NCBI RefSeq assembly: GCF_900497805.2
Contig: NW_020945064.1
Coordinates: 7,348,819 to 7,412,818, forward strand
Length of the DNA: 64,000 nucleotides
Reading direction: 5' to 3'
DNA from: Vombatus ursinus
Lineage: Eukaryota; Chordata; Mammalia; Diprotodontia; Vombatidae
Under the pieces are notes generated by a model. That model saw nothing but the letters and a program-made list of their open reading frames with translations, was not told where the DNA came from and ran no database searches. Each line of letters begins with the position of its first letter. The stretch's first letter is position 1. A program made the translations under genes and the position numbers. Positions 45,107 through 56,178 of this stretch are shown here, in pieces.

Positions 45107-45197
45107 ACGGTTCTCTGTGTTTGGGCTCATCATCTGTAAAATGAGGGGATTGGACTCAGTTGTCTCCCAGGCCCCTTCAAACTTCGGATCCATGAAT
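45107..45197 (+). mobile_element. CORE-SINE 3' fragment
   Basis: TCATCATCTGTAAAATGAGG and GGATTGGACTCAGTTGTCTC. Confidence 0.7.
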
Positions 45198-45284
45198 CCC
45201 CTCTCAGGCTTCGGCTCTTCATGCATCATATTGAGGTGGGGGGGTGGGTCACACGAGACAATCTCTCAGCTCTAAATCCTAATC

Positions 45285-45520
45285 AATCAAGGAATATTGA
45301 TTAAACATCTATCGTGTGCCAGGCACCGTGTTAGGTGCTGAGAGGAACAAATTCAAAGAATAAACCTATCCCTGCTCATGAGAAAGAAGCTCACGGTCTA
45401 ATGAGGGAAACAACAAGGACCTATATAAATAGACAGAACGTTTATATGAAGTGGATAAAGACAAATACATACGAAGTAGTCAGACACAAGGTCTTTCAGG
45501 CGGGAGGGCACTGGGGTTAG
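45285..45520 (-). mobile_element. L2 3' end, antisense
   Basis: AACATCTATCGTGTGCCAGG and AGCTCACGGTCTAATGAGGG. Confidence 0.65.
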
Positions 45521-45595
45521 GAAGAACGTGACTTTGCTGGAAGCCCCAAAGCATAGAGTGCTGGGCACCGAAGAAGGCTGTCCTTGAAAGTCCAT

Positions 45596-45597
<2 letters not shown>

Positions 45598-45686
<89 letters not shown>
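45598..45686 (+). repeat. (CA)n(CT)n compound microsatellite
   Basis: CA to about 45644, then CT to 45686. Confidence 0.98.
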
Positions 45687-45688
<2 letters not shown>

Positions 45689-46289
45689 CTGCTGATGGAG
45701 GCAGAAAGGGTGGATGTGAAGGCACCCTAAAGGGAATTAGAGCATCAGGTTCCATGACAAAAGAGCCCAATCTGCCCTTTGTGATCATGGCACCCATGGG
45801 AGACCAACACCCACAGGCAGTGAGTGAAAAAGAGAATTGTAAGCAGCCATTTATTAAACCAAAAAAGCAGTTTCCCACGATGGTCCACCCAGGCCCAGCC
45901 GCCCACCTTCACCTCTTTCCCTCTCTTTGTTTCTCAGTAAACCCATCTTTCTCAGAAAAGGCCTAACCAACGAGCTGCTCTGACTTCCCGCCCACCTCCT
46001 GGGCACACACCTGCCTTTCTCTCAGACTTCAGAAGATTCAGACCACTCACCGGCTGGCTGGAATAGAACTGAGCTGGCAACCAAGACGCCCAAGACCTGG
46101 CCAATCAATCCCTTCCCCCACCCTCCCCACACGGATGAAACCTCCTTTGAAGCGTCTCCATGACCCAAACTGCAGTTTGCTGCTGCTGCTGACTGGGGAA
46201 CAGAAACACCTCAGGACTACCAGCCCCCCAGGTCTGCTCCAGGCTCTGGCTTCCTGAACAGGCAGGGAATCATGTGGGCTCTGAGCAGA
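45687..46289. other. Single-copy intronic segment
   Basis: No repeat or gene recognised. Confidence 0.45.
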
Positions 46290-46696
46290 GATGGAGAGAT
46301 GTACAGAGGAAGGGAGACAGTGAGAGAACAGAGAAAGGGAGGGAGGAAGAGAGATAGAGAAAGAGAGTGGGGAGAGGAAAAGAGAGAGAGAGATGGACAG
46401 AGGGAAGGAGACAGAGAAAGAGAAACAGGGGAAGGAAGAAAGAGAAGGGGTGGCGGGGTAAGAAGGGGAAAGAGAGGGGAAAAGAAAGAGACAGAGACGG
46501 GGGGAAGAGATAGGGGGGAGAGAGAGACAGAGACAGAGGGAGAGAGAGGATGGGAGAGCGAGAGATAGAGGGAGAAAGAGAAAGAAAGAGAGGGAGGGAA
46601 AGAGGAAGAGAGACAGAGACAGAGAGATGACAGAGGGAAGGAAACAGAGAAAGAGAAAGAGGGGGAGGAAAAGTAAGAAGGGGAGAGAGATTGGGT

Positions 46697-46727
<31 letters not shown>

Positions 46728-46728
46728 G
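46290..46728 (+). repeat. Long polypurine (GA-rich) tract ending in (TG)n
   Basis: About 400 bp of AGAGA/GGAAAG purines on the plus strand, then TG from 46697 to 46728. Apparent ORFs over 200 codons on the minus strand (Ser/Leu/Phe/Pro only) are artefacts of this composition. Confidence 0.95.
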
Positions 46729-46774
46729 TGGGAGGTGGGCAGCAATCACATAAAGCTTTTCTTTTTTTAAACAA

Positions 46775-47222
46775 TGACCTAGTACACAGAAAGAGTACTG
46801 ACTTTGGAGTCAGAGGACCTGGGTTCAAATCCTACTTCTTTTGCCATGTTCTTGTTGTAACCTTATGCAAGTCACTTAAACCTCACTGAATCTCATCCAT
46901 TTTATGGATGAGATAAAATGAATTTCTTCATCCATAAAATGAAGGGCTTATATGCGATGGCCTCAGAGGTCTCTTCTAGCCCCAGATGTAGGATTCTGGA
47001 ACCAACCCCTTTCATTCAACAAGGAAGATGATGGCCAGGGAGAGAGAATGAGTCGGCAGCAAGGCATTGTAGACCCTGGCTTTGGAGACAGAGGACTGGG
47101 ATTTGAACCAAACCTTGGTTCTGCTACTTACTTCCTTCTTACTTCTTGGTGCCATCATCTATAAAAGGAGTGGGTTGACCCAGGTGATCTCTTAAGGTCC
47201 CTTCCATCTTTCAATTCCATCA
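46775..47222 (+). mobile_element. Two CORE-SINEs in tandem
   Basis: 46775-47000 (GACTTTGGAGTCAGAGGACC, with an internal duplication of the ATCCATTTTATGGATGA region) and 47055-47222 (TTGGAGACAGAGGACTGG..AAGGTCCCTTCCATCTTTC). Confidence 0.75.
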
Positions 47223-47705
47223 ATCAATCAATAAAAATTTATTAAGCACCTACTATATGCCAGGCAGGCAGCTAGGTGTTGAAGAGGATAGAGTATCAGC
47301 CCTGGAGACAGGGAGGACCTGAGGTCAAATCTGACCTCAAACACTTACTAGATATATGACCCTGGGTAAGTCACTTAACCCTGTTTGCCTCAGTTTCCTC
47401 ATCTGTCAAATGAGCTAGAGAAGGAAATAGCAAACTACTCCAGTATCTCTGGCAAGAAAACCCCAAAAAGGGGTCACAAAGAGCCGGACATGACCAAAAT
47501 AACTAAACAACATGTGCCTGGCACTGTGCTAAGTCTGGGAATATAAAAAAGGAGGCCCTCAAGGAGCTTACAATCTAACAGGGGAGACAACATGCAAACA
47601 AATATATATACAAAGCAAACTATGTACAGGATAAAAAGGAAATAATTAACAGGATGAAGGCAGTAGAATTAAAAAGGGGATGGGAAAGGCTTCCTGGGTT
47701 ACAGA
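47218..47705 (-). mobile_element. L2 3' end (antisense) split by an RTE-tailed SINE
   Basis: ATTAAGCACCTACTATATGC is broken by a sense SINE (about 47267-47512; GGCAGCTAGGTGTTGAAGAG..GGACATGACCAAAATAACTA). The L2 resumes TGGCACTGTGCTAAGTCTGG. Confidence 0.78.
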
Positions 47706-48528
47706 ATCAGAATTCTAAGTCCTGATCCCTGGCAAACAGCTCTCCCCTCCTTCCCCAAATGTGTACAACAGGCACTCAATAGTATTTCTTCAACTGAGCT
47801 GAACAGCAGCATTAGGAGAGAAGTTCAGGGATCTGTTGGCTTTCTACTCTCCAGCCCAAGGGACAGATGGAAAGGCCAACAGACTGGAGAGACAGATCAA
47901 CAGGGAGATGTAAGAGACAGAAGGCAGCCAGCCCCGGGGGCAGGCAGAGATGGGAAAAGGGGGGGCTGTGTGGAGAAGCCCAGAGTGGAAGGCCCTTATC
48001 TCAAGTGACTCACTGGCAGAGATACTCCTTAACCCTATTCCCAACCAAGGTCAACAGTTACATTCCTTTCTATGTCTCAGCCCTTCTCCAAAACATGTTG
48101 CTGCAGGAGCAATGAACAGGGTTGCTAGCTGCAGTGAGCAGGGGAGCAGAATGGTTTTGTCCCTGAACAGGGGATCTTCCTCCCCCAGTCAGAGGGATGG
48201 GGAAGAGGAGCGCGGGACCTGAGCAGCAGGCTTCCCTCTGGGCCTCCAGAGAGAGGGAGATGGCCTTGGAATTCTCAATCAGGCCAGGGCTGGACTGACC
48301 CAAGCCTTGGAAAAACAGCCTTGCCGGAGCCTAGGGCAGAGAGAGAAATTCGGCCTGCCGAGGGCCAGTGCTGCACCTTCTGGTTCTGCAGAAAAGTGGG
48401 TGCACCTTCAATCCTGTCTTGGAGCAGGGTGAATCAAGGGTCCCTCTCTGAACCTGTAGATAAAGCTCTTGCAAACAGTCAGGCCCTGGGTGGCCCAGTC
48501 ACAATGGAAGGTTCCCTCCAGGCTCTGC

Positions 48529-48531
<3 letters not shown>
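47706..48531. promoter_or_regulatory. Single-copy island with GATA/AP-1 pair
   Basis: TTATCT 47996-48001 and TGACTCA 48006-48012 are only 4 bp apart. No repeat is recognised across the ~800 bp island. This is a second GATA/AP-1 composite, 40 kb from the first. Confidence 0.35.

Positions 48532-48575
<44 letters not shown>
48532..48575 (+). repeat. (AC)n microsatellite
   Basis: About 44 bp of AC. Confidence 0.98.
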
Positions 48576-48578
<3 letters not shown>

Positions 48579-48837
48579 CTGCCCCCCTTTCTGACTTGGC
48601 ACAGCGGGAACTGGCGTCTCATTCCCAAGTGCTCTAGGTTTGAAAAAACAAAATAGCAAAGGGAAAAGGAGAGTGGGCAGTGGAGATGGGAGATCAGAGA
48701 TGGGCGTCTGTTTTGCTTTGGTTTTTTACATAAAAATTATTGGATAAGAAAGCCAGTGAGACCACAAGACACCAACCCATAAGCCATTCCCCCTACATCT
48801 TGGAAAGTACCATTTCACTGTTCCAAAGAACAAGACG

Positions 48838-48993
48838 AGAGATTCGGAGCTGGAAGTGAAAGGGCCTGAAAGGCCAGCTAGGACAATGCCACCATTTTAC
48901 AGATGAGAAAACTGAGTCTCAGAGAGAAGTGACCTGCCCAAAGTGGTAGAGGGACAGGTGTAAGAGGTGGGATTTAAACCCAGGTCCCATTAT
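48838..48993 (-). mobile_element. CORE-SINE, antisense
   Basis: CCACCATTTTACAGATGAGA and GATTTAAACCCAGGTCCC. Confidence 0.78.
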
Positions 48994-49024
48994 TCAAACA
49001 GCAATAATTCTAATAGTTCCTTCC

Positions 49025-49530
49025 TTCACTCACTCACTCACTCAAAAAAAAAACATTTATTAAAGACCTTCTGTGTACAAAGCAATGAAGTAGGCACTGG
49101 AGAAGAGACAGATGTCAGAAAGAGAGGAGGACCTGAGTTCAAATCAGGCCTCAGACACTAGCTGTGTGACCCTGGGCTAGTCACTTCACTTTGTTTGCCT
49201 CAGTTTCCTCATCTGTAAAATAAGATGGAGAAGGAAATGGCAAACCCCTCCAGTATCTCTGCCAAGAAAACCCTAAATAGGGTCACAAAGAGTCCAACTA
49301 AAAAAAAAAAAAACACTCCAGTAGCTAGATGTATGGAGGGATGGATAGAGAGATAGAGCATTTGTTCAGGGCTTCCTATTAGCCAGGCCCAGTGCTAAGC
49401 ACTGGAAATGAGAACAAAGCAGAAACCCTTGCCCTCAAGGAGTTTACATGCTAATAGGGGAAAGGGAAGCTGGGAGGGGAATAGGATAAAGGGTGAGAGG
49501 ATACCCACAGAGGGAAGGAAGACTGAGGCC
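49025..49530. mobile_element. L2 antisense ends around an RTE-tailed SINE
   Basis: L2 end at 49025-49110, sense SINE 49113-49313 (AGGACCTGAGTTCAAATCAG..AATAGGGTCACAAAGAGTCC, then an A run), and antisense L2 at 49340-49530 (CAAGGAGTTTACATGCTAAT). Confidence 0.7.
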
Positions 49531-49849
49531 TTGATTTTGTCAAGGGAAGTTGAAAGCTGGCCAATCAGAGCCCAGGGTGGTTCCTTAATTCCTAATCTGC
49601 CTAAGCACTTTACAGAGTGGTTAGCACAGTGCCTGGCAGGTATAATAAATGGTTGTAGAATGACCGAATGAACCCCAGCACAAAGTGAAGGGAGACAGAA
49701 GAAGTGGGTGATGGTGTCATTCCAGTAGCAGATCCGTGCTTCTAACATGGAGACCAGGGTGGGAGCAGGAAGGCAGTAATCAGGTAGGACAGAACACGCA
49801 AGGAAGGGATGAAGGGTCTTCTGACTCTGAAAGGTTCTATGAGGTTACT

Positions 49850-49950
49850 TGGGAACAGGGATTGATTCATTTTTTTGTCTCTGGAATCCCAGGGCCTAGC
49901 AATGCCTGACATAATGGGCCCCTGAAACACTTGTTGATTCATTGCTGGGG
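49850..49950 (+). mobile_element. L2 3' tail
   Basis: ACTTGGGAACAGGGATTGAT.. CCTGAAACACTTGTTGATTC. Confidence 0.5.
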
Positions 49951-49959
49951 CACCCGAAA

Positions 49960-50520
49960 GAGAAAAGAAATATCAACTATCAGGCCCCAATTTCCTGCGT
50001 TGTTGATAGGAGTTGAAGGACAGCTGTAGGCCCCCTAACTAGACCTCTCCTCTGGGTGGGGTCTTTAGCTCCTCCCAGGGTGCCTAGGCCTGGGTGGAAG
50101 CTGCAGAGATAAGCTGAGTGGAAGATAGCTACCCCACCTTCTCCGTCAGCTGTGCAAACATCTCAGGCTCCCAGTTCCATTCCTAATGATGCTCAACCCT
50201 AAGTACAGTCACCCTTTCCAAAATGCTTCCATATACACGACTCTTGTTGGGTCCTCACACTAGCCCTGGGAGATGGCTACAGCAGCTTTTAGCGAGCCCA
50301 GTGGAAAGATGATGAAGTGGACACAGCAGAGTATGACAGCACCTTGCCAAAGCTGCCCACAACTCGTGAATCATTAGGGTCCCAGCTGTCCTAATCTGGC
50401 CCTTTATCCAGTACCATCCCTCCCTTCTCTCCCCAGGCCCAAGGCCACTGGTGAATGTCAACAAGGGCCCAAACTCATTTAACTCCAAAGCCTCAGTCCC
50501 AAGAAGTCCTGGGGGAGTAC
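49960..50520. other. Single-copy intronic segment
   Basis: No repeat recognised. Two GATA sites 16 bp apart: AGATAA 50107-50112 and AGATAG 50123-50128. Confidence 0.45.
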
Positions 50521-50729
50521 TGGTGGCTCAACCAATCAGTAATAGGCAAAGTACCCACTCTGTTCCAGGCACTATATTATGCCAGCATGAAACAATGGTG
50601 TGGGTGGGGAGATGAGCCAAAGATGTGACATGGATCTTCAAAGGTATAAATACAAAATAAAGTCTTTGAACTTGGATGGGAAAACAATTCCATCTTCACT
50701 TCCACTAACCTCTTACTAAAATTTAACAT

Positions 50730-50975
50730 TTCCTTCAATTGTGAACGTAAGTCACAAAACATGATCCTGAGAAGGGGTCCATGGGCTTCACCAAACAGCC
50801 AAAGAGGCCCAGAACACAGAGAAGGACAAGACAACCTGAAATACAACCATTCCTGTCTCCCCCAAAAGAATGTAAGCTCCTGGAGGGCAGGGGTAGTTTG
50901 GTTTTTTTTACTCTCTATCCCCTGTACCTGGTACATGGTATGTACTTAGTACTGACATGTTACTTGATTGGTTGA
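50730..50975. mobile_element. hAT-like MITE fragment then L2 3' tail
   Basis: MITE (antisense, 50730-50830; GATCCTGAGAAGGGGTCCAT). L2 tail 50862-50975 (AGAATGTAAGCTCCTGGAGG). Confidence 0.6.
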
Positions 50976-51259
50976 CGTGCAGGAAGTAAATTTCTCTCCT
51001 CCCCAGGCTTCAAGATGCCCCCACTATCCCAGCAATGCACCTATCTCAATGCCACACACAAATATTTATTCTCGGGCTTGGCCCCCATACCGCTGCACTT
51101 CTCCAGTTCCCCCTCCCCCAAACTCCACCCCGCCTAGTTGTAGCAGGTAGATAGCACTCTCTGGGTTGCTCTACTTAGGGGTCATTTGAGATCACAAAAA
51201 GGTCAGAGATTGTTTCAATCAATTGGTAGGGCAATCTATGCACAGGATCTACTTACTGT

Positions 51260-51830
51260 AGAACTATGGATTGGAAGAGCTGAACTTTGGAGACCATCTA
51301 GTCCAATGCCAAGAAACCAGAGCCAGAAGATGGGATGCCATTTGCCCAAGGCCATGAAGCTATGAATGGCACCCATGGAGTTAAAGCCAATAAATATTTG
51401 TTAATTACTTACTACTTGCTGGAGAGAAGTGAGGCACCAAAGACAAGACACTGACAGTCCATCTCTGCGTACACAGATTGGATATCAACATGGTCATTGG
51501 AGGAGGGAATGGCCATTTATGAGTAGGAGACTCAAGAAAGACTTGGCATAGGTGGTGCATCAGCTGAACCTCGAATGAAGGGTCTAAGGATTTGAGGAGG
51601 TGAGGAGTGACGAAGGAGTGATTCGAGGATGGGGAAGAAGGGGAACTACTCTTTGAAAATGAACAGAGGTGGAAAACAGAGGCTTAGATCAGCCTGAGGC
51701 CCACAGGAATAGCTAACATTTATACTGAACTCTAAGATTTACTGGGCATTTTTCACGCATTATGAAAAGCCCTAGTGCTCTCAAACCCACATGTAGAAGT
51801 CAAGAAGTCAGACTTGGTATTATGCCCACG
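51260..51830 (-). mobile_element. CORE-SINE, L2 and MIR fragments, antisense
   Basis: SINE 51260-51370 (GACCATCTAGTCCAATGCCA), L2 51380-51660 (AATATTTGTTAATTACTTAC) and a weak MIR at 51700-51830. Confidence 0.5.
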
Positions 51831-51849
51831 GATCTCTGCTAATTTCCAA

Positions 51850-52225
51850 AAGTGGGATCGTAGGATTTAGAGTTGGAAAGACCTTGGGGGTGAGGGGGGC
51901 TAGGTCATCTAGTCTGATCATAGAATTTATACCTGCAGGGAACAAAATCATCTAGTCCAAGAACTCTAAATCTAGAGTCTGTAAACTATTAAAAAAAATT
52001 TTTAAATAATTGTATTTCAATATAATCGGTTTCTTTTGTGATTCTTTGTATTTTATGCATTCAAAAAACGGATTCTGAGGAGTGTCCACCTGCTTCACCA
52101 GCCAGCCTAAGGGGTCCAGGACACAAGAAAAGTTAAGAACCTCTGATAGGATTTTACAGATAAGGACCCTGAGACCAGAGAGATGAAGGGATAGCCCAAC
52201 ATTGTATGAGCAGTGAGTAGTAGAA
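51850..52225 (-). mobile_element. CORE-SINE (antisense) split by hAT-like MITE (51958-52145)
   Basis: The SINE reads up to AAAATCATCTAGTC (51957). The MITE starts CAAGAACTCTAAATC and ends AAGTTAAGAACCTCTG. The SINE resumes GATTTTACAGATAAGGACCC. The left 8-mer is intact ATCTAGTC (51950-51957). The right border has lost about a dozen SINE bases. A shorter SINE shard precedes it at 51855-51920. Confidence 0.68.
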
Positions 52226-53004
52226 CTACAATTTGAACCCAGGGCCTCAACTTCCAAATCCAGGGTTCTTGCTATTATATCACAATGAACACTGCTGGCT
52301 TAGATCAAGAAGGAGCGACTCTGTCCCCTGGACATCAACCCAACTGGGGCCAGTGGTGGGCACCAAAGGGAGTTCTGGCAGGAAGGACAAGGACAGCCTA
52401 CATGCCCAGATCGAGCAACTGGGCTAGGAGGTTGGGTGATACCAATCAACCAGGCAACAGCTGCCTCCACGAAGAGTCGTGTCGATGGTAGATAGGCACA
52501 GCCTGGAGTATTATTCACGAGCCCGTCAAACTCAGGGAACGTCTGGTTGGCATAGAAACAGGAGATAAGTGGTACAATTAATGGCATCGAATTCCGGTTC
52601 CTCCTTTCTTCCCCAACTGACCCATTTAAATCCCCAGCAATGCTCCAGTGCCACCCCTTGGCTCTGGCAGAGTGACCTCTATGGAGAGGCTGAGGGTGCC
52701 AAGAGAAATAGTGGGGCAGAGACAACAGCAGCGGAGTGGCCCTTGGCGAGGGGCAGCATGGAGATGCCGGTGGATGGTGCCAGCGGGCCAAGAGCCCAAG
52801 AGTCATCCAAAGCCCCACATTAGATGTCATCAGGCATTCAGGAGGGAGGCATGTCTCTGGTCAGGCTACCTCTCCCGGCTGAATATCCCCAATGGGGTAA
52901 AGGCTCCCTGGCATCCTTCAGGGACTGTTTCAAGGTTAGTCCAAGTTCAACCAGAAGCAGTAATGCTGGGTGACATTCAAAAAGCCTGTATTTGACAGAC
53001 AAAA
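52226..53004. other. Single-copy segment with an open frame of unknown meaning
   Basis: No repeat recognised. The minus strand has an ATG-initiated 176-codon frame (52300-52830) of mixed composition. It resembles no family I know, and no splice or poly(A) evidence was found. Probably chance. Confidence 0.35.
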
Positions 53005-53178
53005 AGAAGTATGATGGAAGGAACATTGGTTCAGGAAGCAGGGGATCTCAGTTCAAATCTTGTCTCTGACATTAATTATCTGTATGTCCTTGGCCTCAGT
53101 TTTCTCATCTGTAAAATGAGAAGGTTGTTCTAAATGTTCTCAGATCTCTTCTAAGCTCTGGATCTGTATTCCTATGAA
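53005..53178 (+). mobile_element. CORE-SINE (Mar-1 type)
   Basis: GATCTCAGTTCAAATCTTGT, CTCATCTGTAAAATGAGAAG and the TCTGGATCTGTATTCCTATG end. Confidence 0.8.
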
Positions 53179-53539
53179 CTAGATATATGTGTAAGCATTT
53201 ACTGTTGTTTTCCCAAAGCCATTGCAAAGGAACTATTGCTAGCTGCTTAAAGACCCATTTATAACTCTCCTACTTCAGTAACCCCCCTCCCTTGCCCAGA
53301 TTTCCCCCACTCCCCAACCCTGACTTTTTCCAGTCTCTCTGCAGAAATAACAACACTTGGACGATAAAGTAAAGAAATAAGTTCAGGAAAATGGTTCTTC
53401 TATTTAAAAAAAAAAAGTTTGCCCCGATCCCTGTAACTTTATGTTACCCCTATGCAAAAAGAAATCTCAAACAGGGTATCAGAGTATTGGTTGAATGGAA
53501 AAACCACTGGTGCAGGAGCCATTAGACCTCGGTTCAAAG

Positions 53540-53810
53540 ACCCTCAGAAGAAGGAAGGGTACCCTGCCCTGTAGATGAGTCCTCTCTACTTCGAACGCCT
53601 CCGAGTGAAGGGGAACTCATTCCCTCAGAAGATAGCTTAGTTTGGAGCCGACTACCACTGCCGGGTAGAAATTGCTTCCTTCCTTAGATTGATTGAGCTG
53701 GAATCTATCCTCCATTAGACTTGGTCCTACCCTCTGGAGCCATACAGCAGGGTCCTGGGTCACCTCTGCACGTATTTGAAGATGGCTGGCATGCCTACAC
53801 CCCTATCCTA
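53540..53810 (+). mobile_element. Ancient CR1/L3-like LINE fragment
   Basis: AGACTTGGTCCTACCCTCTG, GGAGCCATACAGCAGG and CGTATTTGAAGATGGCTGGC follow the order of a common ancient CR1/L3 3' sequence; the family is recalled, not checked. Confidence 0.4.
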
Positions 53811-54380
53811 TCACTGCAGGTTGGCTGATGGGCAGCTTGAGGATGGGAGTACAGGTTAATCTCAACAAAGTCGCAAGTTTGATCCGTGCCCTGAACTCTG
53901 GGGGCCAGTTGGCTTTGCTGTGTTCCATTGCCCCCCTACACACACAACCTCTAAAAACAATTTCATTTTTATTCTCCACAGGACTGGACTTGACCCATGC
54001 AAGAGAGGAGGAGAAAAGAAGCCCCAGGCTTTAAGACTCCCTATGGTCAAACAATTCCCAGAGCAGAGAAAGCAACTCCAAGGAGGATCCCTTTGTTCAT
54101 TGACCAGCCAGGGAGAAAGGCAGCTAGTCTCGGGGTTAATGGCACTTGACTCTCACTTCCCTCTTCACTGACTTGGCCGTAAGCTTGGCGGTGTCAAGAG
54201 TCACCCATCGGCTCCCATGACTGCTGAGGGAAAAGGAGACGGCTTTGAAGCTGCTTTGGAGAGTTCCCTGATTTGAATTATTATTTGTACAATCCAATTT
54301 TGAAAATGTGTGTGTGTGTTTTTCTAAACCATCTAATAGGTAGTTGGGCCTTAAGTAGCAGTCAGAATGAGATTATTCTG
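53811..54380. other. Single-copy intronic segment
   Basis: No repeat or gene recognised. Confidence 0.4.
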
Positions 54381-54384
54381 TGAA

Positions 54385-54640
54385 AAGAGCATTGTACTGG
54401 GAGTCAGGAACCATACACAGGACCTGGCACATAGTGGGCACTCAATAAACATTGAATGAATGAATGAATGAATGAAAACTGAGTTCTGACCCAATTCTGC
54501 CACCACCTAGCTATATGACCTTGGCCAAGCCCCCTCCCTTTTGAGGGTTTGCTTGCCCATCTATAAAGTGATGGGAATGGGCTAGAATGGCCATAGAGGA
54601 CCCCTCTAACTCCCGATTCTGTGCCTCCAGTGACAGATGA
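54385..54640 (+). mobile_element. CORE-SINE split by an L2 tail
   Basis: SINE GCATTGTACTGGGAGTCAGG is broken by ACCTGGCACATAGTGGGCAC with an (AATG)n run (54415-54475), then CCCAATTCTGCCACCACCTA. Confidence 0.65.
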
Positions 54641-54845
54641 CTGCAAAGGTCTCTCCTCCTAGCTCTAACAGTCAGATTCCAGGTTTTTTCCTTCCCTTTT
54701 TTTTTTTTTTTTTTGATGGGGACCAGCAGCTGGCAAGTTCACTTACAGTGAATGAAGACAGTAAAACCAGGAAAGACAGCTTATAAAATTCAACTGGCTG
54801 TGAGAAGGGAGAGGGGACCCCAGGGTCTCTCTCCGGAAGCCAGAA

Positions 54846-55745
54846 AGCATCTCCCCCAGTGTATTCATTCGACAAGCATTTATTAAGAGTCTATGTGCTG
54901 AAAATAAAATAAAACTGATTAAAAAAAGAAAGTCCAATATGTGCCAGGAACAGGGAGAGGAAGACAAGAAACCTTGGCTTTTGAAGCCCATGTTTTACTG
55001 GGGGGGGGGGAGGAAGGGGGAACATGTACATAGAAAAATAAATACAAAATATATACCAAGTGGATACAAAATAATCTCTGGAGAGGGCACTGGGGCAGCT
55101 TGGGTGGCACAGTGGATAGAGCACCAGCCCTGGAGTCAGGAGGACCTGAGTTCAAATTTGATCTCAGACGCTTGCTAGCTGTGTGACCCTGGGCAAGTCA
55201 CTTAACCCCAACTGTCTTGCCAAAAATAAGGGGGGACACTAACATCAGAAGGAGCTTCCTCCCGAAGTTGTATTAGAAATTAAGCTTTAAAGAAAGTGAG
55301 GGAATATAAGAGGAGCACGTCAGCTTGAGCAGAGGTAGAAGAGTGGGAGATTGGATAAATTTTGTGGGGATGCATAAGTCTGCCAATCTGGCTGAAACAG
55401 CATTCTGGAAGGACAGAATGTGTAATAACCTGGAAAGGTAAATTACAACCAGACAGTGAAAGGATTCAAAGGACAAAGAATTTCTATCTTATGCTTGAGG
55501 CAAGAAGGAGCCACAGCAGATTTCTGAGTAAGGAAGTGACAATGTCAGCAATGTGCTTTGGGGAGATCACTGCGACAGGAGGGTAGACTGGAGAGGGGAA
55601 GATGAGAATTGGGGAGGTCAATTAGGAGCCCACAGCAATAGCTGAGGTGAGAGAGGATGAGGCCTGAGGCAGAGTGATGGCTGTGTGAGTAGGAAGAGAT
55701 GGATTTGAGAGGCATTGAGGGGATAGAGTTGACAAGACTCAATCC
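54846..55745 (-). mobile_element. L2 LINE (antisense) with nested WSINE-like SINE
   Basis: About 750 bp of antisense L2 (GACAAGCATTTATTAAGAGT to GGCATTGAGGGGATAGAGTT). It is split by a sense SINE at about 55092-55233 (GGGGCAGCTTGGGTGGCACA..CAAGTCACTTAACCCCAACT). Confidence 0.65.
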
Positions 55746-55982
55746 TTTTTTATTTTTTATTTTGTTAAGGGGCAGGGATAGACTTGAAGTTGCCAGAGAA
55801 CTCTGGGTACCCAGAAAAAATGTTCAGCCTTATTTTCAGAAGAAAACAATCACTTTGAGCACAACAGGGACCCTTCTACATCTCGTGCCCGCAATTCATT
55901 CACAGAATGGGAATGAGGCCCCTGAAAAGATTACTACCGGAAGCCATAAGAGAGACTGGTAGAGATGAAAATGGAAACTGGA

Positions 55983-56152
55983 GGGGGCAGCTAGGTGGTG
56001 CAGTGGATAGAGCATCGGCCCTGAAGTCAGGAGTACCTGAGTTCAAATCTGGCCTCAGACCAAACACTTGACACTTACTAGCTGTGTGACCCTGGGCAAG
56101 TCACTTAACCCCCAATTGCCTAAAAAAAAAAAAAAAAAAGAAAGACAAAAAA
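55983..56152 (+). mobile_element. WSINE1-like SINE, full length, poly(A), 16-bp target duplication
   Basis: GGGGGCAGCTAGGTGGTGCA to CCCCCAATTGCC, then an A-rich tail. Perfect 16-bp flanks GAAAATGGAAACTGGA lie at 55967-55982 and 56153-56168. The lack of an RTE tail and the poly(A) point to L1 mobilisation. One of the youngest insertions here. Confidence 0.92.
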
Positions 56153-56178
56153 GAAAATGGAAACTGGAATTTGGCCAT

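Noticed and set aside
46047-46828. Open frames of 159-232 codons on the minus strand
   Set aside because: They are translations of a polypurine tract: only Ser, Leu, Phe, Pro in long runs, open in several frames at once.
55092-55233. tRNA genes suggested by tRNA-like A/B boxes
   Set aside because: The boxes belong to tRNA-derived SINE heads; no complete cloverleaf or terminator context.
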